Source: Ignavibacteria bacterium
GTDB lineage: Bacteria > Bacteroidota > Ignavibacteria > Ignavibacteriales > Melioribacteraceae
DNA: 14,619 bases
Direction of reading: 5' to 3'
NCBI GenBank assembly: GCA_003233295.1
Contig: QILJ01000435.1
Span: 1 to 14,619, forward strand
Of the stretch, positions 1 through 8,278 are shown in pieces; the first letter of the stretch is position 1, and every line of letters begins with the position of its first letter. A program made the position numbers and the translations under genes. The notes below the pieces were generated by a model that made no database searches, was not told where the DNA came from, and saw nothing but the letters and a program-made list of their open reading frames with translations.

Positions 1-2
1 TT

Positions 3-1424
3 TTTTCGTGCAGTAAAAAAGAAAAGAAAAAAGTTGATCCGAAATATATTGTAGCTATTATTGCTAAAGATACGATCTTTGTAAATGATATAATAAAGAG
101 AAGTGAATATAATGTTCGTCCTCCTTACTGTGATAATAATAAAATGTATGATAAAAGAGTGATCCTGAATTCTTTAATTGCTGAGCACCTTTATGCAATG
201 GAAACTGACAAGAATATTTTCTCACAAAATAAAATATATAGCGCTCGTCTTCAGGGGATGAAGGAACAATTCATGCGCGAAAAATTAATCCAAGTTGATG
301 TTGTTGATAAAATTAAAATCCAGCAAAAAGAGATTGACCAAGCATATATCAATTCAAAAAAAATAATTAGTACCGAAGCAGTATTCATTCCTAAAGGGTT
401 TGATCCGGAGGTGATGTATAAAGCGGTGCAGAACGGAGTTTCGCTTAATAAACTCGCAGAACTTTATCCAGGTGTATCGAAAGTTGTTAAAAAGTCAGTA
501 AAGTGGGGTTCAATTGATGAAGAAGCACAGAAAGCAATTTTCAATAGTAATGTAAGAAAAGGAACAGTGATAAAACCGCTTTCTGCTAAAGATGGCTATA
601 GATTAATTAAAGTTACCGGATGGGTTGAAGAGGTTGAAATGTCGCCTGGAAATATCAATCAGCAGAAGGAGAGTATAAAATCCAAATTAATGGATTATTA
701 CATCCAGAACAATTATAAAGAATATGCTAAAAAAATTATGAGCGGTAAAAGGATTGATTATTTTAAGGAAGGGTGGAACAAACTTGTCAAACTACTACAA
801 CCCCTTTATTTGGATAACAACGATTCAACCGGGCAATTACATAATAAAGAAACCGGTCAGCTTTTATCGGACAATAACAATACTGTATTGATGAATGTTG
901 ATGGAAAGAACTGGACTATAGGGGAATTCATAAGTGCAATTAAAATTCATCCGCTGGAAATCAGTGAACAAAAATTAGCAAGTAAAACGTTTCCCTTTAA
1001 ATTGCAGGCAGCTATAGCAAGTCTTATTACAGATACTTACCTTACTAATATAGCATACAATAGAGGATATGATAAATCGTATGATGTTAACAGAGAAGTA
1101 AAAGAATGGGACAGATATTATAAAGCGAACTATCAGAGAGATAAGATATTAGCTGAAGCAAATTATAATGATACATTGACTATCAATTACTTCAAAGCAT
1201 TTGAAAAATATCTCAATCCTTATTTTGAAAAATTGAAAAGGAAGTATGATTCTGAAATTAGGTATAATCCTAAAGCCCTGGAAAGTATTAGATTAACCAA
1301 TCTGCAGACATTAACCTATAAAGAGAAAGGACCATATAAGGAAGTTGTTCCGCCATTCCCTTTGATCACAAATTCAAATAAAACTAATTATAAATATCTT
1401 ACGGATAATTCAAATACGAAATAG
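3..1424 (+). CDS. SurA/PrsA-like peptidylprolyl isomerase (parvulin-type) lipoprotein, 5'-truncated
   Basis: This is a probable periplasmic folding factor for outer-membrane proteins, related to SurA/PrsA. The frame is open from the left edge, and its first residues, FSCSKKEKKK, look like a lipobox Cys followed by a charged linker. Only the start of the signal peptide therefore seems to be missing, and the internal ATG at 144 is not the true start. After the linker comes a SurA-N-like helical segment (about 45-330). A divergent parvulin-like segment (about 380-640) ends in DGYRLIKV, resembling the parvulin GYHIIKV end. A second SurA-N-like helical stretch (about 890-1190) opens with NVDGKNWTIGEF, a typical 'own domain' motif of this family. 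The usual HILI strand of parvulins is replaced by TEAVFIP, so isomerase activity may be weak and chaperone function more likely. The protein ends Asn/Lys-rich at TAG 1422-1424. The family call is by pattern only. Confidence 0.7.
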   Translation, partial: FSCSKKEKKKVDPKYIVAIIAKDTIFVNDIIKRSEYNVRPPYCDNNKMYDKRVILNSLIAEHLYAMETDKNIFSQNKIYSARLQGMKEQFMREKLIQVDVVDKIKIQQKEIDQAYINSKKIISTEAVFIPKGFDPEVMYKAVQNGVSLNKLAELYPGVSKVVKKSVKWGSIDEEAQKAIFNSNVRKGTVIKPLSAKDGYRLIKVTGWVEEVEMSPGNINQQKESIKSKLMDYYIQNNYKEYAKKIMSGKRIDYFKEGWNKLVKLLQPLYLDNNDSTGQLHNKETGQLLSDNNNTVLMNVDGKNWTIGEFISAIKIHPLEISEQKLASKTFPFKLQAAIASLITDTYLTNIAYNRGYDKSYDVNREVKEWDRYYKANYQRDKILAEANYNDTLTINYFKAFEKYLNPYFEKLKRKYDSEIRYNPKALESIRLTNLQTLTYKEKGPYKEVVPPFPLITNSNKTNYKYLTDNSNTK

Positions 1425-1662
1425 TGATAAAATTAAACAGCGATTTAGAGACTAATTCATTGTAACTCAGATTCGTAATCTATCCTAGATAATTTATACA
1501 AATTTAACCGAAAAAATATTTTTTATTTTAATCGTAAAATGTTGTTTTTGGAAAATTTAATTTCTGTTTTGAAAATAAGTGTAATATTATTACAACTGTC
1601 CAAAATAAAAATCAAGCATATTATTTTTGAACTACGTTGTTTTTTATTTATTCTATCATTTT

Positions 1663-1857
1663 ATTAACTATAGATTTTGCTCCTATTGCAGTCGCACGTT
1701 AATCGAAAGTAGTAAGTCTAAAAGTTAAATCTCTATTTTACAATTCACGACTTTCGATTTACGAAAAGGACAGAGGATTCATTGCTCCAAAATCTTTTTA
1801 AAAAACAACTTGTCCCGCTCCTGCGGGAAGAATTTAACCCTCAATACTATAGTTAAT
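1663..1857. repeat. 195-bp segment bounded by 11-bp inverted repeats, possible small non-coding element
   Basis: ATTAACTATAG at 1663-1673 is matched by its exact reverse complement CTATAGTTAAT at 1847-1857. Two further inverted repeats are nested inside. One is a 19-nt imperfect pair at 1697-1715 and 1745-1763, with 16 of 19 positions complementary and the core AATCGAAAGT / ACTTTCGATT perfect. The other is a GC-rich 6-bp hairpin at 1813-1828. Nested symmetry and lack of coding content are what a MITE-like or other dispersed intergenic repeat would show. I see no convincing target-site duplication, and in DNA this AT-rich an 11-bp match could be chance. Confidence 0.3.
1813..1828. repeat. Short GC-rich hairpin (TCCCGC-TCCT-GCGGGA)
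   Basis: This is a perfect 6-bp stem with a 4-nt loop, strikingly GC-rich against its AT-rich surroundings. It is not followed by a T-tract, so it is not a standard intrinsic terminator. It could be part of a dispersed intergenic repeat or an RNA-stabilising stem in the receptor operon leader, if transcription starts upstream of it. Confidence 0.4.
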
Positions 1858-1887
1858 ATAACTTGAATTACTATGTAGTTTGTGAAT

Positions 1888-1918
1888 GACTGCGAATGCA
1901 GTCTGATTTACAACAGAC
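1888..1918 (+). other. Two overlapping, mutually exclusive short hairpins
   Basis: GACTGC (1888-1893) pairs with GCAGTC (1898-1903) around a GAAT loop. GTCTG (1901-1905) can instead pair with CAGAC (1914-1918). The two stems share bases 1901-1903, so only one can form at a time. This geometry occurs in leader RNAs that switch, but the stems are short, there is no terminator, and transcription through here is not shown. Recorded as an observation only. Confidence 0.25.
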
Positions 1919-1945
1919 CTGAATTTATGAGTAACAAAGAAAAAT

Positions 1946-1973
1946 TTGTTAAAATTTTATTTGTATCTATATT
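1946..1973 (+). promoter_or_regulatory. Possible promoter for the receptor operon
   Basis: TTGTTA at 1946-1951 and TATATT at 1968-1973 are separated by 16 bp and resemble sigma-70-type -35 and -10 boxes about 145 bp upstream of the receptor start. I found no clear Bacteroidota-type TAnnTTTG -7 element. In DNA this AT-rich such matches are frequent by chance. Confidence 0.15.
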
Positions 1974-2116
1974 TTAAATATTATATCTTTATAATAGTAA
2001 TACACAATCGATTGCATAATTTATTGAGACTTACTTACTGTGAAAACGAATCTCACAAATCCAATTACTGACAACAAAATTAATAATCCGTTTCATTCTA
2101 TATATAGGAGAAGCTT

Positions 2117-5065
2117 ATGAAGCGTTTATTTACTTTTTTATTACTCTCACTATTTATATTTTCCGCCGAAACAAACTTTGCTGCTACACGAGGAAAGATT
2201 AAAGGAATTGTGACCGATGCATCAACTGGTGACCCCTTGATCGGTGCAAATGTTATAGTTATTGGTACAAATCTTGGTGCGGCAACCGGAGTTGACGGAG
2301 AGTATATCATACTTGGAATTAATGCCGGGCAGTACAAAGTTAAAGCAAGTATGATCGGGTACGAAACTGTTATCCAAACTCAAGTGCAAGTTGAGGTAGA
2401 TAGAACCACCATCATCAATTTTAATATGAAACCGACTGACGTTAAAAGCGCCGAGGTTGTTGTAACTGCGAAAAGAGATGAAGTTAGACTAGATGTGTCC
2501 GCATCGGAAACTAATCTTGAAGCAAAAGAGATCAATGATTTACCATTCGCCAGTAGAGTGGAAGATCTTATTGGTATGCAGGCTGGTGTTACGGGGAATT
2601 TAATTGAAGGCGATATCCAAATTCGCGGGGGTTCCTCAGATGAAACCAACGTTCTGGTTGATGGATATTCTACTGCAGATACTAAAGCAGGCAAAGTTTC
2701 TTTTCCAGTAAATAAAAACAGTATTCAGGAAATCAAAGTTATGAGGGGCGGGTATAATGCTGAATACGGTGAAGCCAGATCTGGTATAATTAATATTATT
2801 ACTAAAAATCCTGAAAATAAGATACATGCTTCGGTCGATTATCAATTTGAACCAGCTCAATATCGGCACGATGGTGCAGATAGATATACGGCATCAGTCA
2901 ACAAAATGTGGCAGTATGTGCTTTATGACGGAGCTAATTCAAATGAAGCATCTTACATAGTTAGGTACGAGGGACTTACACCTGACACTATAAAATGGAT
3001 TGGCTGGAATGCATATTCAGATAGACTTATAAGTGACAACAATCCGGATAACGATCTTACACCGCAAGAAGCCAGAGATCTTTGGGATTGGAGACATCGC
3101 CCGGTTAAGTATGCCAACAGAACAGGTCATAACTTAGACCTTAGTGTTAGCGGTGGCGGGAATATCACATCTTCGTGGAAGTTGAACGTTTTAGGCGGCT
3201 TTAAATATATCAATCGTCCTTATACATACCCACAACCGAAAGATGCATATGAAGAAATAGGATATATGCTTAAATTCGTAAATCGATTTGGGAAGAATAC
3301 TTCATTAACTTTATCTGCATTGAGTACTACAATAAACACTGTTAATAGGGATGATGCAAACAGTTCATGGAGCGGGGATATTAAAATATCTTATGACGGC
3401 GGAAATTCGCAGCCGTTTTATTTTTTTGAAAAACCTTACGTAAATAATAAAGTTAGTTTATATGGTCTTCACTTTATGCAAATATTCAAGCCGACGCTTT
3501 ATTTAGAAGCTGACGCTAATTATTATAAATCAGGTTGGGATATGAATAGATTCCCGGATTCACCAGCTGATGCAGGCCGTTTTTTTCATGGGAGGTTGTA
3601 CTACGATCCTCAATCAGGGTATATACCAGTTGACAAAGGAGTACCTGATAATGTGAGCGGTTTCAGAATGTTCGGCAGAGCTAATACTGTTGATAAGTCA
3701 TTTACCGAAAGATATGACGCTAAAGTTGCAATGGTTAATCAGTTTCATCCCAATCATGAGTTGAAAATAGGTATCGGTTTCAGAATGACGAATATTGTGC
3801 AGGACAGGGTAAATCTTCATAATGATGATGCTGATCAGACATTCCTATGGAGATCAGCTGTATCTCCGATACAATTCAATGCATACGTGCAGGATAAAAT
3901 AGAATTCTGGGGTATGATTGCCAATGTCGGTATCCGATTCGATTATTACAATACTAACGGTTCGCGACCGGATGTTCAGCGCACATTAGACTATGCGACG
4001 AACTTGGAAGTTGTTAATTCATTCTTAGATGGTACATTTCCAACAATTGATCCTAAACCGAAAATGTACGTTAGTCCGCGTGTAGGTATTTCATTCCCTA
4101 TCACGACAAATAGTAAAGTCTATTTTAACTATGGGCACTTTGTACAAATGCCGCAGCCAGAGGCAATGTATTTTTCGACTGCAGCATTAGGTAACCGATT
4201 ACAATGGTTAGGCGATCCTACTCTTACGTACCAAAAATCGATCAATTACGAATTAGGATATGATCAAAATGTATACGATCTTTTCCAATTTCATGTAGGA
4301 GTTTTTTACAAAGATTATTCTGATCGTGAAAGCGGTATTGTGTATGCTCATTCTGATCAAAGTATTGTGTTGGAATCAGCTGTTCAGCGTGAGAATCAAG
4401 AAATAAGAGGTATAGATATTGAATTTAGACGATCTTACGGTGAATGGGTGACCGGATTTTTTAACTTCAATATTACTCAAAAAAGCACTAGCGATTTGAG
4501 TGTTCCTAATATTAGTGATATTCCTGTTATTACTGATAATCCTTCAATAGGCATTAACGGCGAATTAAGAGGTGTGCCAAGACCATTAATATCTGAAATC
4601 ACTCCTTATGGTAGGGGAGTCATAACCATAAGATCTCCAGAAAATTGGGGTCCAAGAATTGCCGATTACCCGATACTTCATAAAACAGGTTTTAGTTTCG
4701 GATTATTTTATAGGGGGGCTATGTTAACAAGGCATCCTGACGGAAATTTCAGAGAGACACATCCGGACGTTAGATTCTATACAATACCTTACTTCAGTTC
4801 TAACTTAAGAATCACGAGAGATTTTCACATCAATAATGTTGGCAACATGCAGTTATTTTTTGATATAAGCAATTTGTTTGTAACTAAATATCGAGTTGCA
4901 ATTCCGAATAGTAGAGATTACTACGATGATCTTTATGCAAATGGTAAAACCGACAGAGTTGGTTCGGAAGATGTTTCGAATCCTCTCATACTTCGTACAC
5001 AGAGTGATGTATTGTATGCAGGTCAGCATAGAACTTACGTGCTTGGATTCCGATTCAATTTGTAG
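2117..5065 (+). CDS. TonB-dependent outer-membrane receptor with N-terminal carboxypeptidase-regulatory-like domain
   Basis: This is a TonB-gated outer-membrane transporter of 982 aa. The domain order is clear. A signal peptide (residues 1 to ~23, probably cut after FA) is followed by a carboxypeptidase-regulatory-like beta-sandwich (~27-105: IKGIVTDASTGDPLIGANV, then GVDGEYIILGI and GQYKVKASMIGY). A TonB-box-like EVVVTAKR lies at 113-120, and the plug at ~125-230 carries IRGGSSDETNVLVDG and ends RSGIINIITK. The remaining ~750 residues form the beta-barrel, finishing in aromatic/aliphatic YVLGFRFNL as outer-membrane barrels do. A clean AGGAG lies six bases before the ATG. It is first in a four-gene operon. 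The domain plan matches SusC-type and other oligomer transporters of Bacteroidota, but no SusD follows. The substrate cannot be read from the sequence. Confidence 0.9.
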   Translation: MKRLFTFLLLSLFIFSAETNFAATRGKIKGIVTDASTGDPLIGANVIVIGTNLGAATGVDGEYIILGINAGQYKVKASMIGYETVIQTQVQVEVDRTTIINFNMKPTDVKSAEVVVTAKRDEVRLDVSASETNLEAKEINDLPFASRVEDLIGMQAGVTGNLIEGDIQIRGGSSDETNVLVDGYSTADTKAGKVSFPVNKNSIQEIKVMRGGYNAEYGEARSGIINIITKNPENKIHASVDYQFEPAQYRHDGADRYTASVNKMWQYVLYDGANSNEASYIVRYEGLTPDTIKWIGWNAYSDRLISDNNPDNDLTPQEARDLWDWRHRPVKYANRTGHNLDLSVSGGGNITSSWKLNVLGGFKYINRPYTYPQPKDAYEEIGYMLKFVNRFGKNTSLTLSALSTTINTVNRDDANSSWSGDIKISYDGGNSQPFYFFEKPYVNNKVSLYGLHFMQIFKPTLYLEADANYYKSGWDMNRFPDSPADAGRFFHGRLYYDPQSGYIPVDKGVPDNVSGFRMFGRANTVDKSFTERYDAKVAMVNQFHPNHELKIGIGFRMTNIVQDRVNLHNDDADQTFLWRSAVSPIQFNAYVQDKIEFWGMIANVGIRFDYYNTNGSRPDVQRTLDYATNLEVVNSFLDGTFPTIDPKPKMYVSPRVGISFPITTNSKVYFNYGHFVQMPQPEAMYFSTAALGNRLQWLGDPTLTYQKSINYELGYDQNVYDLFQFHVGVFYKDYSDRESGIVYAHSDQSIVLESAVQRENQEIRGIDIEFRRSYGEWVTGFFNFNITQKSTSDLSVPNISDIPVITDNPSIGINGELRGVPRPLISEITPYGRGVITIRSPENWGPRIADYPILHKTGFSFGLFYRGAMLTRHPDGNFRETHPDVRFYTIPYFSSNLRITRDFHINNVGNMQLFFDISNLFVTKYRVAIPNSRDYYDDLYANGKTDRVGSEDVSNPLILRTQSDVLYAGQHRTYVLGFRFNL

Positions 5066-5118
5066 AAAATTATTATGAGGATTGAAATGAATAAAAATAA
5101 GAGTAATAGATTTATTTC

Positions 5119-5123
5119 GGAGG
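5119..5123 (+). promoter_or_regulatory. Ribosome binding site GGAGG that decides the start at 5129
   Basis: GGAGG sits five bases before the ATG at 5129. Starting there gives a compact signal peptide. The upstream in-frame ATGs at 5075 and 5087 would add 18 or 14 polar residues before it. GAGG at 5077-5080 could serve the 5087 ATG, so that start stays possible. Confidence 0.6.
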
Positions 5124-5128
5124 AATTA

Positions 5129-7192
5129 ATGAAATATATAAAACCAAGAATTTTCACTCTGATCATTATACTGCTTGGTGTTGCAATTAATATTAGTTAT
5201 GCTCAAACAACTGTAATTAAAAGTCATGAAATCGGGAAATTGTGGGAATCAATGTTTGCTTCCGGCTCCATACCTACCTATGCTCCATTGGCTGACCAAA
5301 TGACATATCCAGGCGGTGATTTTAGAACAATGACGAGAAAAAATCTTATCGGATTAGGACTTTGGATCGGAATGACTGATTGGAAAGATTCTATAGGCAC
5401 TTATCACTCACGATATGTTTCGCAAGGCGGATTTGAGAATAATGAAGCTCGAAGTTATATTAAACCGACTTCAAACAAAAAGAAGGTGAGAAATAGGCTG
5501 CCCAACGTAACTGTCAACGGTAATTTGGAGGAGCGCTTCCTCGATACTCGTTCGTCTAGTACAAGATCTTCTACAATTCCTGCCGATGAAAGAATTGAAT
5601 CAAAATATAATACGGATGTTGGTGTTCAAGTAAGAATGCGCAGTTTTGCTTTAGCAAATCAAAATCATAACAGTTATATAATCCGTGAATATACATTTAC
5701 CAACACAGGTAATATAAATTTTGACAGCGCAATAGAATTACCCGATCAAAATTTAACAGGCGTATATTTTGGTTTTCAATATTTTATGATTCCCGGAGGG
5801 GATAGGGGTCATGCAATGGTAAGACAAAATGACGATTGGTCGGTTTATTACGGCGATCAGCCGGGAGATACATTAAGAGGTATATACTATTTGTATGATG
5901 GTATAGCTGACGATAATCATTATCTCGGTGATGATATAGGAGACCCGGATAAGACTACAGGTGAGTTCTTATCACCGCAGTATCCTGGTTTCGGAGTTCT
6001 CCATGCAGATACATCACCAACCGATCCTACTGATGATAGAAACCAGCCTTCAATTGTCAATATCAAGTCCAGAACTAATTTTAAATCTTATGATAAAGGA
6101 AGTTCTGAAAATGACATGTATGCTGAAATGGTCACTCCGGGATTTCCCGGCGGGACTGAAGGGAAGGCACAAAATGCATATGATCAATTTGTTCGTGAAC
6201 CGGTAGCGCTTCTTTCGTTCGGTCCGTATGATATAAACTTTGGAGAAAGTGTTACAATAGTGCTTTATGAGGTTGTTGGCTCAATATCTCAAAGACTGGC
6301 AGTTGAAGCCGGTAGAGAGTGGATTAAAGGAACACTTGAATATGAGGGGAAGACCGGTGATGAAGCCAAAGATGCACTTATTGGAACGGGACGAGATTCT
6401 TTATTATTATATGCAAAAAGAGCTGAATATGCCTGGAGTATAGGTTTGAAGAATTTACCTACACCGCCCCCTGCACCGGATAATGTAGTTATTGAGTCGG
6501 GACCGGGAAAAGTTGAATTAAGATGGGATTCGGTAGCTGATAAGCTTGACTGGCAGACCAAAGAACCCGATTTTGCCGGATACAGAATTTATCGTGCTGA
6601 AGGTGGGTTTACAAATACATACAGTTTACTGGCAACACTTGAAGGAGATTCGACACATTATACTGATAGAGCTGTTGAACGAGGTAAAAAATATTATTAC
6701 AGTATCACTGCATACGATGACGGCTCAAAGAATACAACGGGTGTCAAACCTGGTCAGTCACTAGAATCAAGCAGATACTACAATAGAAATTTTGTTACAG
6801 GCGCTTCGCCTTTCTTAGGCGCTTCTAGTAATATGGCTCAAGTATATGTCGTACCGAATCCATATCATGTTCAAGGACTTGCTTACGGCGGGACAGTGAT
6901 TGATGATTATAACGATGTTCCAAGATTAGAAGATAAATTAATGTTTGTCGGCTTACCGGCAAAAGCAACCATTCGTGTTTTTACTATGGCAGGTGATCTT
7001 GTAGTGACGATACCTCATCCAAACCCTGAAAATTCTAATTCTGTAGCGGAGTCTGCCGATGAAGAATGGTATCAAATAACTGAAAACTGGCAGAATATTA
7101 AAAGCGGTGTTTACATTTATTATGTAGAAGGATGGGACTTGGATGGAAATCCGCTTGGTTCAACAATTGGTAAATTTGTTATCATCAGGTAA
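5129..7192 (+). CDS. Large exported protein with fibronectin type III domain and T9SS-type C-terminal sorting domain
   Basis: This is an exported protein of 687 aa from the preferred start, with no enzymatic motif that I recognise. The signal peptide MKYIKPRIFTLIIILLGVAI ends in SYA|Q. The N-terminal ~440 residues are a family-specific region containing LSFGPYDINFGESVTIVLYE, a segment I associate with exported proteins encoded next to TonB receptors in Ignavibacteria-like genomes. A fibronectin type III domain follows (~445-533: KVELRWD, FAGYRIYRAEGG, YYYSITAYDDG). The C-terminal domain (~571-687) begins VYVVPNPY and ends SGVYIYYVEG...GKFVIIR, matching the layout of T9SS type A sorting domains though more divergent than that of the 8279 gene. 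It lies 63 bp after the receptor gene and 21 bp before the PorV/PorQ-like gene. It occupies the place SusD would have in a Sus-type operon, so a surface partner of the receptor is an attractive but unproven role. Confidence 0.8.
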   Translation: MKYIKPRIFTLIIILLGVAINISYAQTTVIKSHEIGKLWESMFASGSIPTYAPLADQMTYPGGDFRTMTRKNLIGLGLWIGMTDWKDSIGTYHSRYVSQGGFENNEARSYIKPTSNKKKVRNRLPNVTVNGNLEERFLDTRSSSTRSSTIPADERIESKYNTDVGVQVRMRSFALANQNHNSYIIREYTFTNTGNINFDSAIELPDQNLTGVYFGFQYFMIPGGDRGHAMVRQNDDWSVYYGDQPGDTLRGIYYLYDGIADDNHYLGDDIGDPDKTTGEFLSPQYPGFGVLHADTSPTDPTDDRNQPSIVNIKSRTNFKSYDKGSSENDMYAEMVTPGFPGGTEGKAQNAYDQFVREPVALLSFGPYDINFGESVTIVLYEVVGSISQRLAVEAGREWIKGTLEYEGKTGDEAKDALIGTGRDSLLLYAKRAEYAWSIGLKNLPTPPPAPDNVVIESGPGKVELRWDSVADKLDWQTKEPDFAGYRIYRAEGGFTNTYSLLATLEGDSTHYTDRAVERGKKYYYSITAYDDGSKNTTGVKPGQSLESSRYYNRNFVTGASPFLGASSNMAQVYVVPNPYHVQGLAYGGTVIDDYNDVPRLEDKLMFVGLPAKATIRVFTMAGDLVVTIPHPNPENSNSVAESADEEWYQITENWQNIKSGVYIYYVEGWDLDGNPLGSTIGKFVIIR

Positions 7193-7213
7193 TTCAAACT
7201 TTCGGAGTATATT

Positions 7214-8242
7214 ATGAAAATAAAGTACTATTCTTTAATAATAATTGTTCTGTTATTCTCATTTTTTGAGAGTAATTATGCACAAATGAAAAAAGTTGGG
7301 CAGAGTGGTATGACTTATCTTGCTATTAGTCTTGGTGCTAGAGAGAGTGCTATGGGTAATGCCAGCGTTGCGACTGTTAACGGAACTCAAAGCGTATTTT
7401 ATAATCCGGCATCATTAACTACGTTAAATAATTTTGGTTTTGTAATTAATCATGTTAGCTGGATTGCAGATACTCAACTATACGGCTTAGGCGCAGCATA
7501 TAGCTTTGGGCAATATGGTACTGTGGCGTTAGATGTAATTTACATGGACTATGGGGAGATAATTGGAACTAAAAGAGTTGATAAAAGCATAGACGAACGC
7601 GGTTTTGTAACTACAGGAGATATTAATGTTCAAGATTATGCGATCGGTCTTGCTTATGCTTTTCCTATTAATGAACTTTTTTCTTTCGGTGTAAAAGTAA
7701 AATATGTTCATGAATATCTTGGTGATGTTCCTATTGCTGTGAAAGAAATTGATGCCGCAAACCAACTTTATGGATATGAAGATAGAGAATGGAAAATTAA
7801 TAATTGGGGTTTTGATTTCGGCGCATTCTATAAGATCGGTTTTAAAGATCTTGTTTTGGGAGTAGCTTTCCAAAATTACTCTACTGATATGCAGTATTGG
7901 ACTGAGCAATTTCAAATGCCGTTAACCATCAAAATGGGGTTAGCAATGGACATATTAAAACTCTGGAATGATGAAAGTGATTTTGAACTAAATACTGCTG
8001 TTGATTTATTGCATCCAATTGATTATACTGAAAGAGTACATGTTGGAACAGAGTTGGCATTTAAGAAAATGTTTTTTGTAAGAGCCGGTTATAAATTTAA
8101 TTACGATGTTGAAAACTACAGTTTTGGTTTGGGATTTAATTTTACCCTAGGTGATTTTGGAGCTAGTTTAGATTATGCTTATACTAATGCTGAGTTTTTT
8201 GGTAATGTAAACAGATTAACGTTAAATTTTAATTTTAACTAA
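7214..8242 (+). CDS. PorV/PorQ-family outer-membrane protein
   Basis: This is a 342-aa outer-membrane beta-barrel of the PorV/PorQ (FadL-like) family. The signal peptide ends NYA|Q (residues 21-24). The family signature follows at ~37-72: AISLGARESAMGNASVA, then VFYNPASL. Alternating amphipathic strands fill the rest, and the protein ends LTLNFNFN as barrels do. PorV recruits T9SS cargo, recognises C-terminal sorting domains and passes cargo to the attachment complex, while PorQ has a related role in surface attachment. This copy sits directly between two genes for sorting-domain proteins, which suggests an operon-specific paralogue dedicated to them rather than the housekeeping PorV. That specificity is inference. 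GGAG at 7204-7207 lies six bases before the ATG. Confidence 0.85.
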   Translation: MKIKYYSLIIIVLLFSFFESNYAQMKKVGQSGMTYLAISLGARESAMGNASVATVNGTQSVFYNPASLTTLNNFGFVINHVSWIADTQLYGLGAAYSFGQYGTVALDVIYMDYGEIIGTKRVDKSIDERGFVTTGDINVQDYAIGLAYAFPINELFSFGVKVKYVHEYLGDVPIAVKEIDAANQLYGYEDREWKINNWGFDFGAFYKIGFKDLVLGVAFQNYSTDMQYWTEQFQMPLTIKMGLAMDILKLWNDESDFELNTAVDLLHPIDYTERVHVGTELAFKKMFFVRAGYKFNYDVENYSFGLGFNFTLGDFGASLDYAYTNAEFFGNVNRLTLNFNFN

Positions 8243-8269
8243 ATAATAATTTAATTATTCACAATGTAT

Positions 8270-8274
8270 GGAGG
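8270..8274 (+). promoter_or_regulatory. Ribosome binding site GGAGG that decides the start at 8279
   Basis: GGAGG ends four bases before the ATG at 8279. An in-frame ATG at 8264 overlaps this ribosome binding site and would add only five residues (MYGGT), so 8279 is the better start. Confidence 0.7.
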
Positions 8275-8278
8275 TACT

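Larger units (their letters stand above)
1425..2116. other. Gene-free AT-rich intergenic region (about 690 bp)
   Basis: I see no convincing coding frame, tRNA or rRNA here. The region has many A/T runs, including a perfect AT palindrome at 1511-1524, and several short inverted repeats listed separately. No clear intrinsic terminator follows the upstream gene. The two small overlapping stems at 1469-1481 and 1478-1490 have 5-bp arms and no T-tract. A perfect 10-bp palindrome, CAATCGATTG, lies at 2005-2014 in the probable leader of the receptor gene and could be an operator, but nothing else supports that. The region ends in a good ribosome binding site, AGGAG at 2106-2110, six bases before the ATG at 2117. 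Confidence 0.6.

Noticed and set aside
1511..1524. AAAAAATATTTTTT palindrome as a terminator for the upstream gene
   Set aside because: It is pure A/T with no loop, a weak stem and no separate T-tract, in a generally A/T-run-rich spacer.
2005..2014. Palindrome CAATCGATTG as a regulator operator
   Set aside because: It is short, isolated and without a second copy or regulator gene nearby, so chance is adequate.
1425..2116. tRNA, rRNA or CRISPR array in the long spacer
   Set aside because: No cloverleaf, rRNA-like or regularly spaced repeat pattern could be found by reading either strand.
2098..2869. Open frames on the - strand opposite the receptor gene start (2098-2337, 2380-2694, 2636-2869)
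   Set aside because: They lie fully antisense to a well-supported receptor coding region, have low-complexity Ser/Thr/Ile/Pro-rich sequence, and show no recognisable motifs.
5961..6764. Small + strand frames at 5961-6206 and 6546-6764, with similar ones elsewhere such as 4896-5078
   Set aside because: They overlap long, well-supported genes in another frame and have no ribosome binding site or protein-like features.
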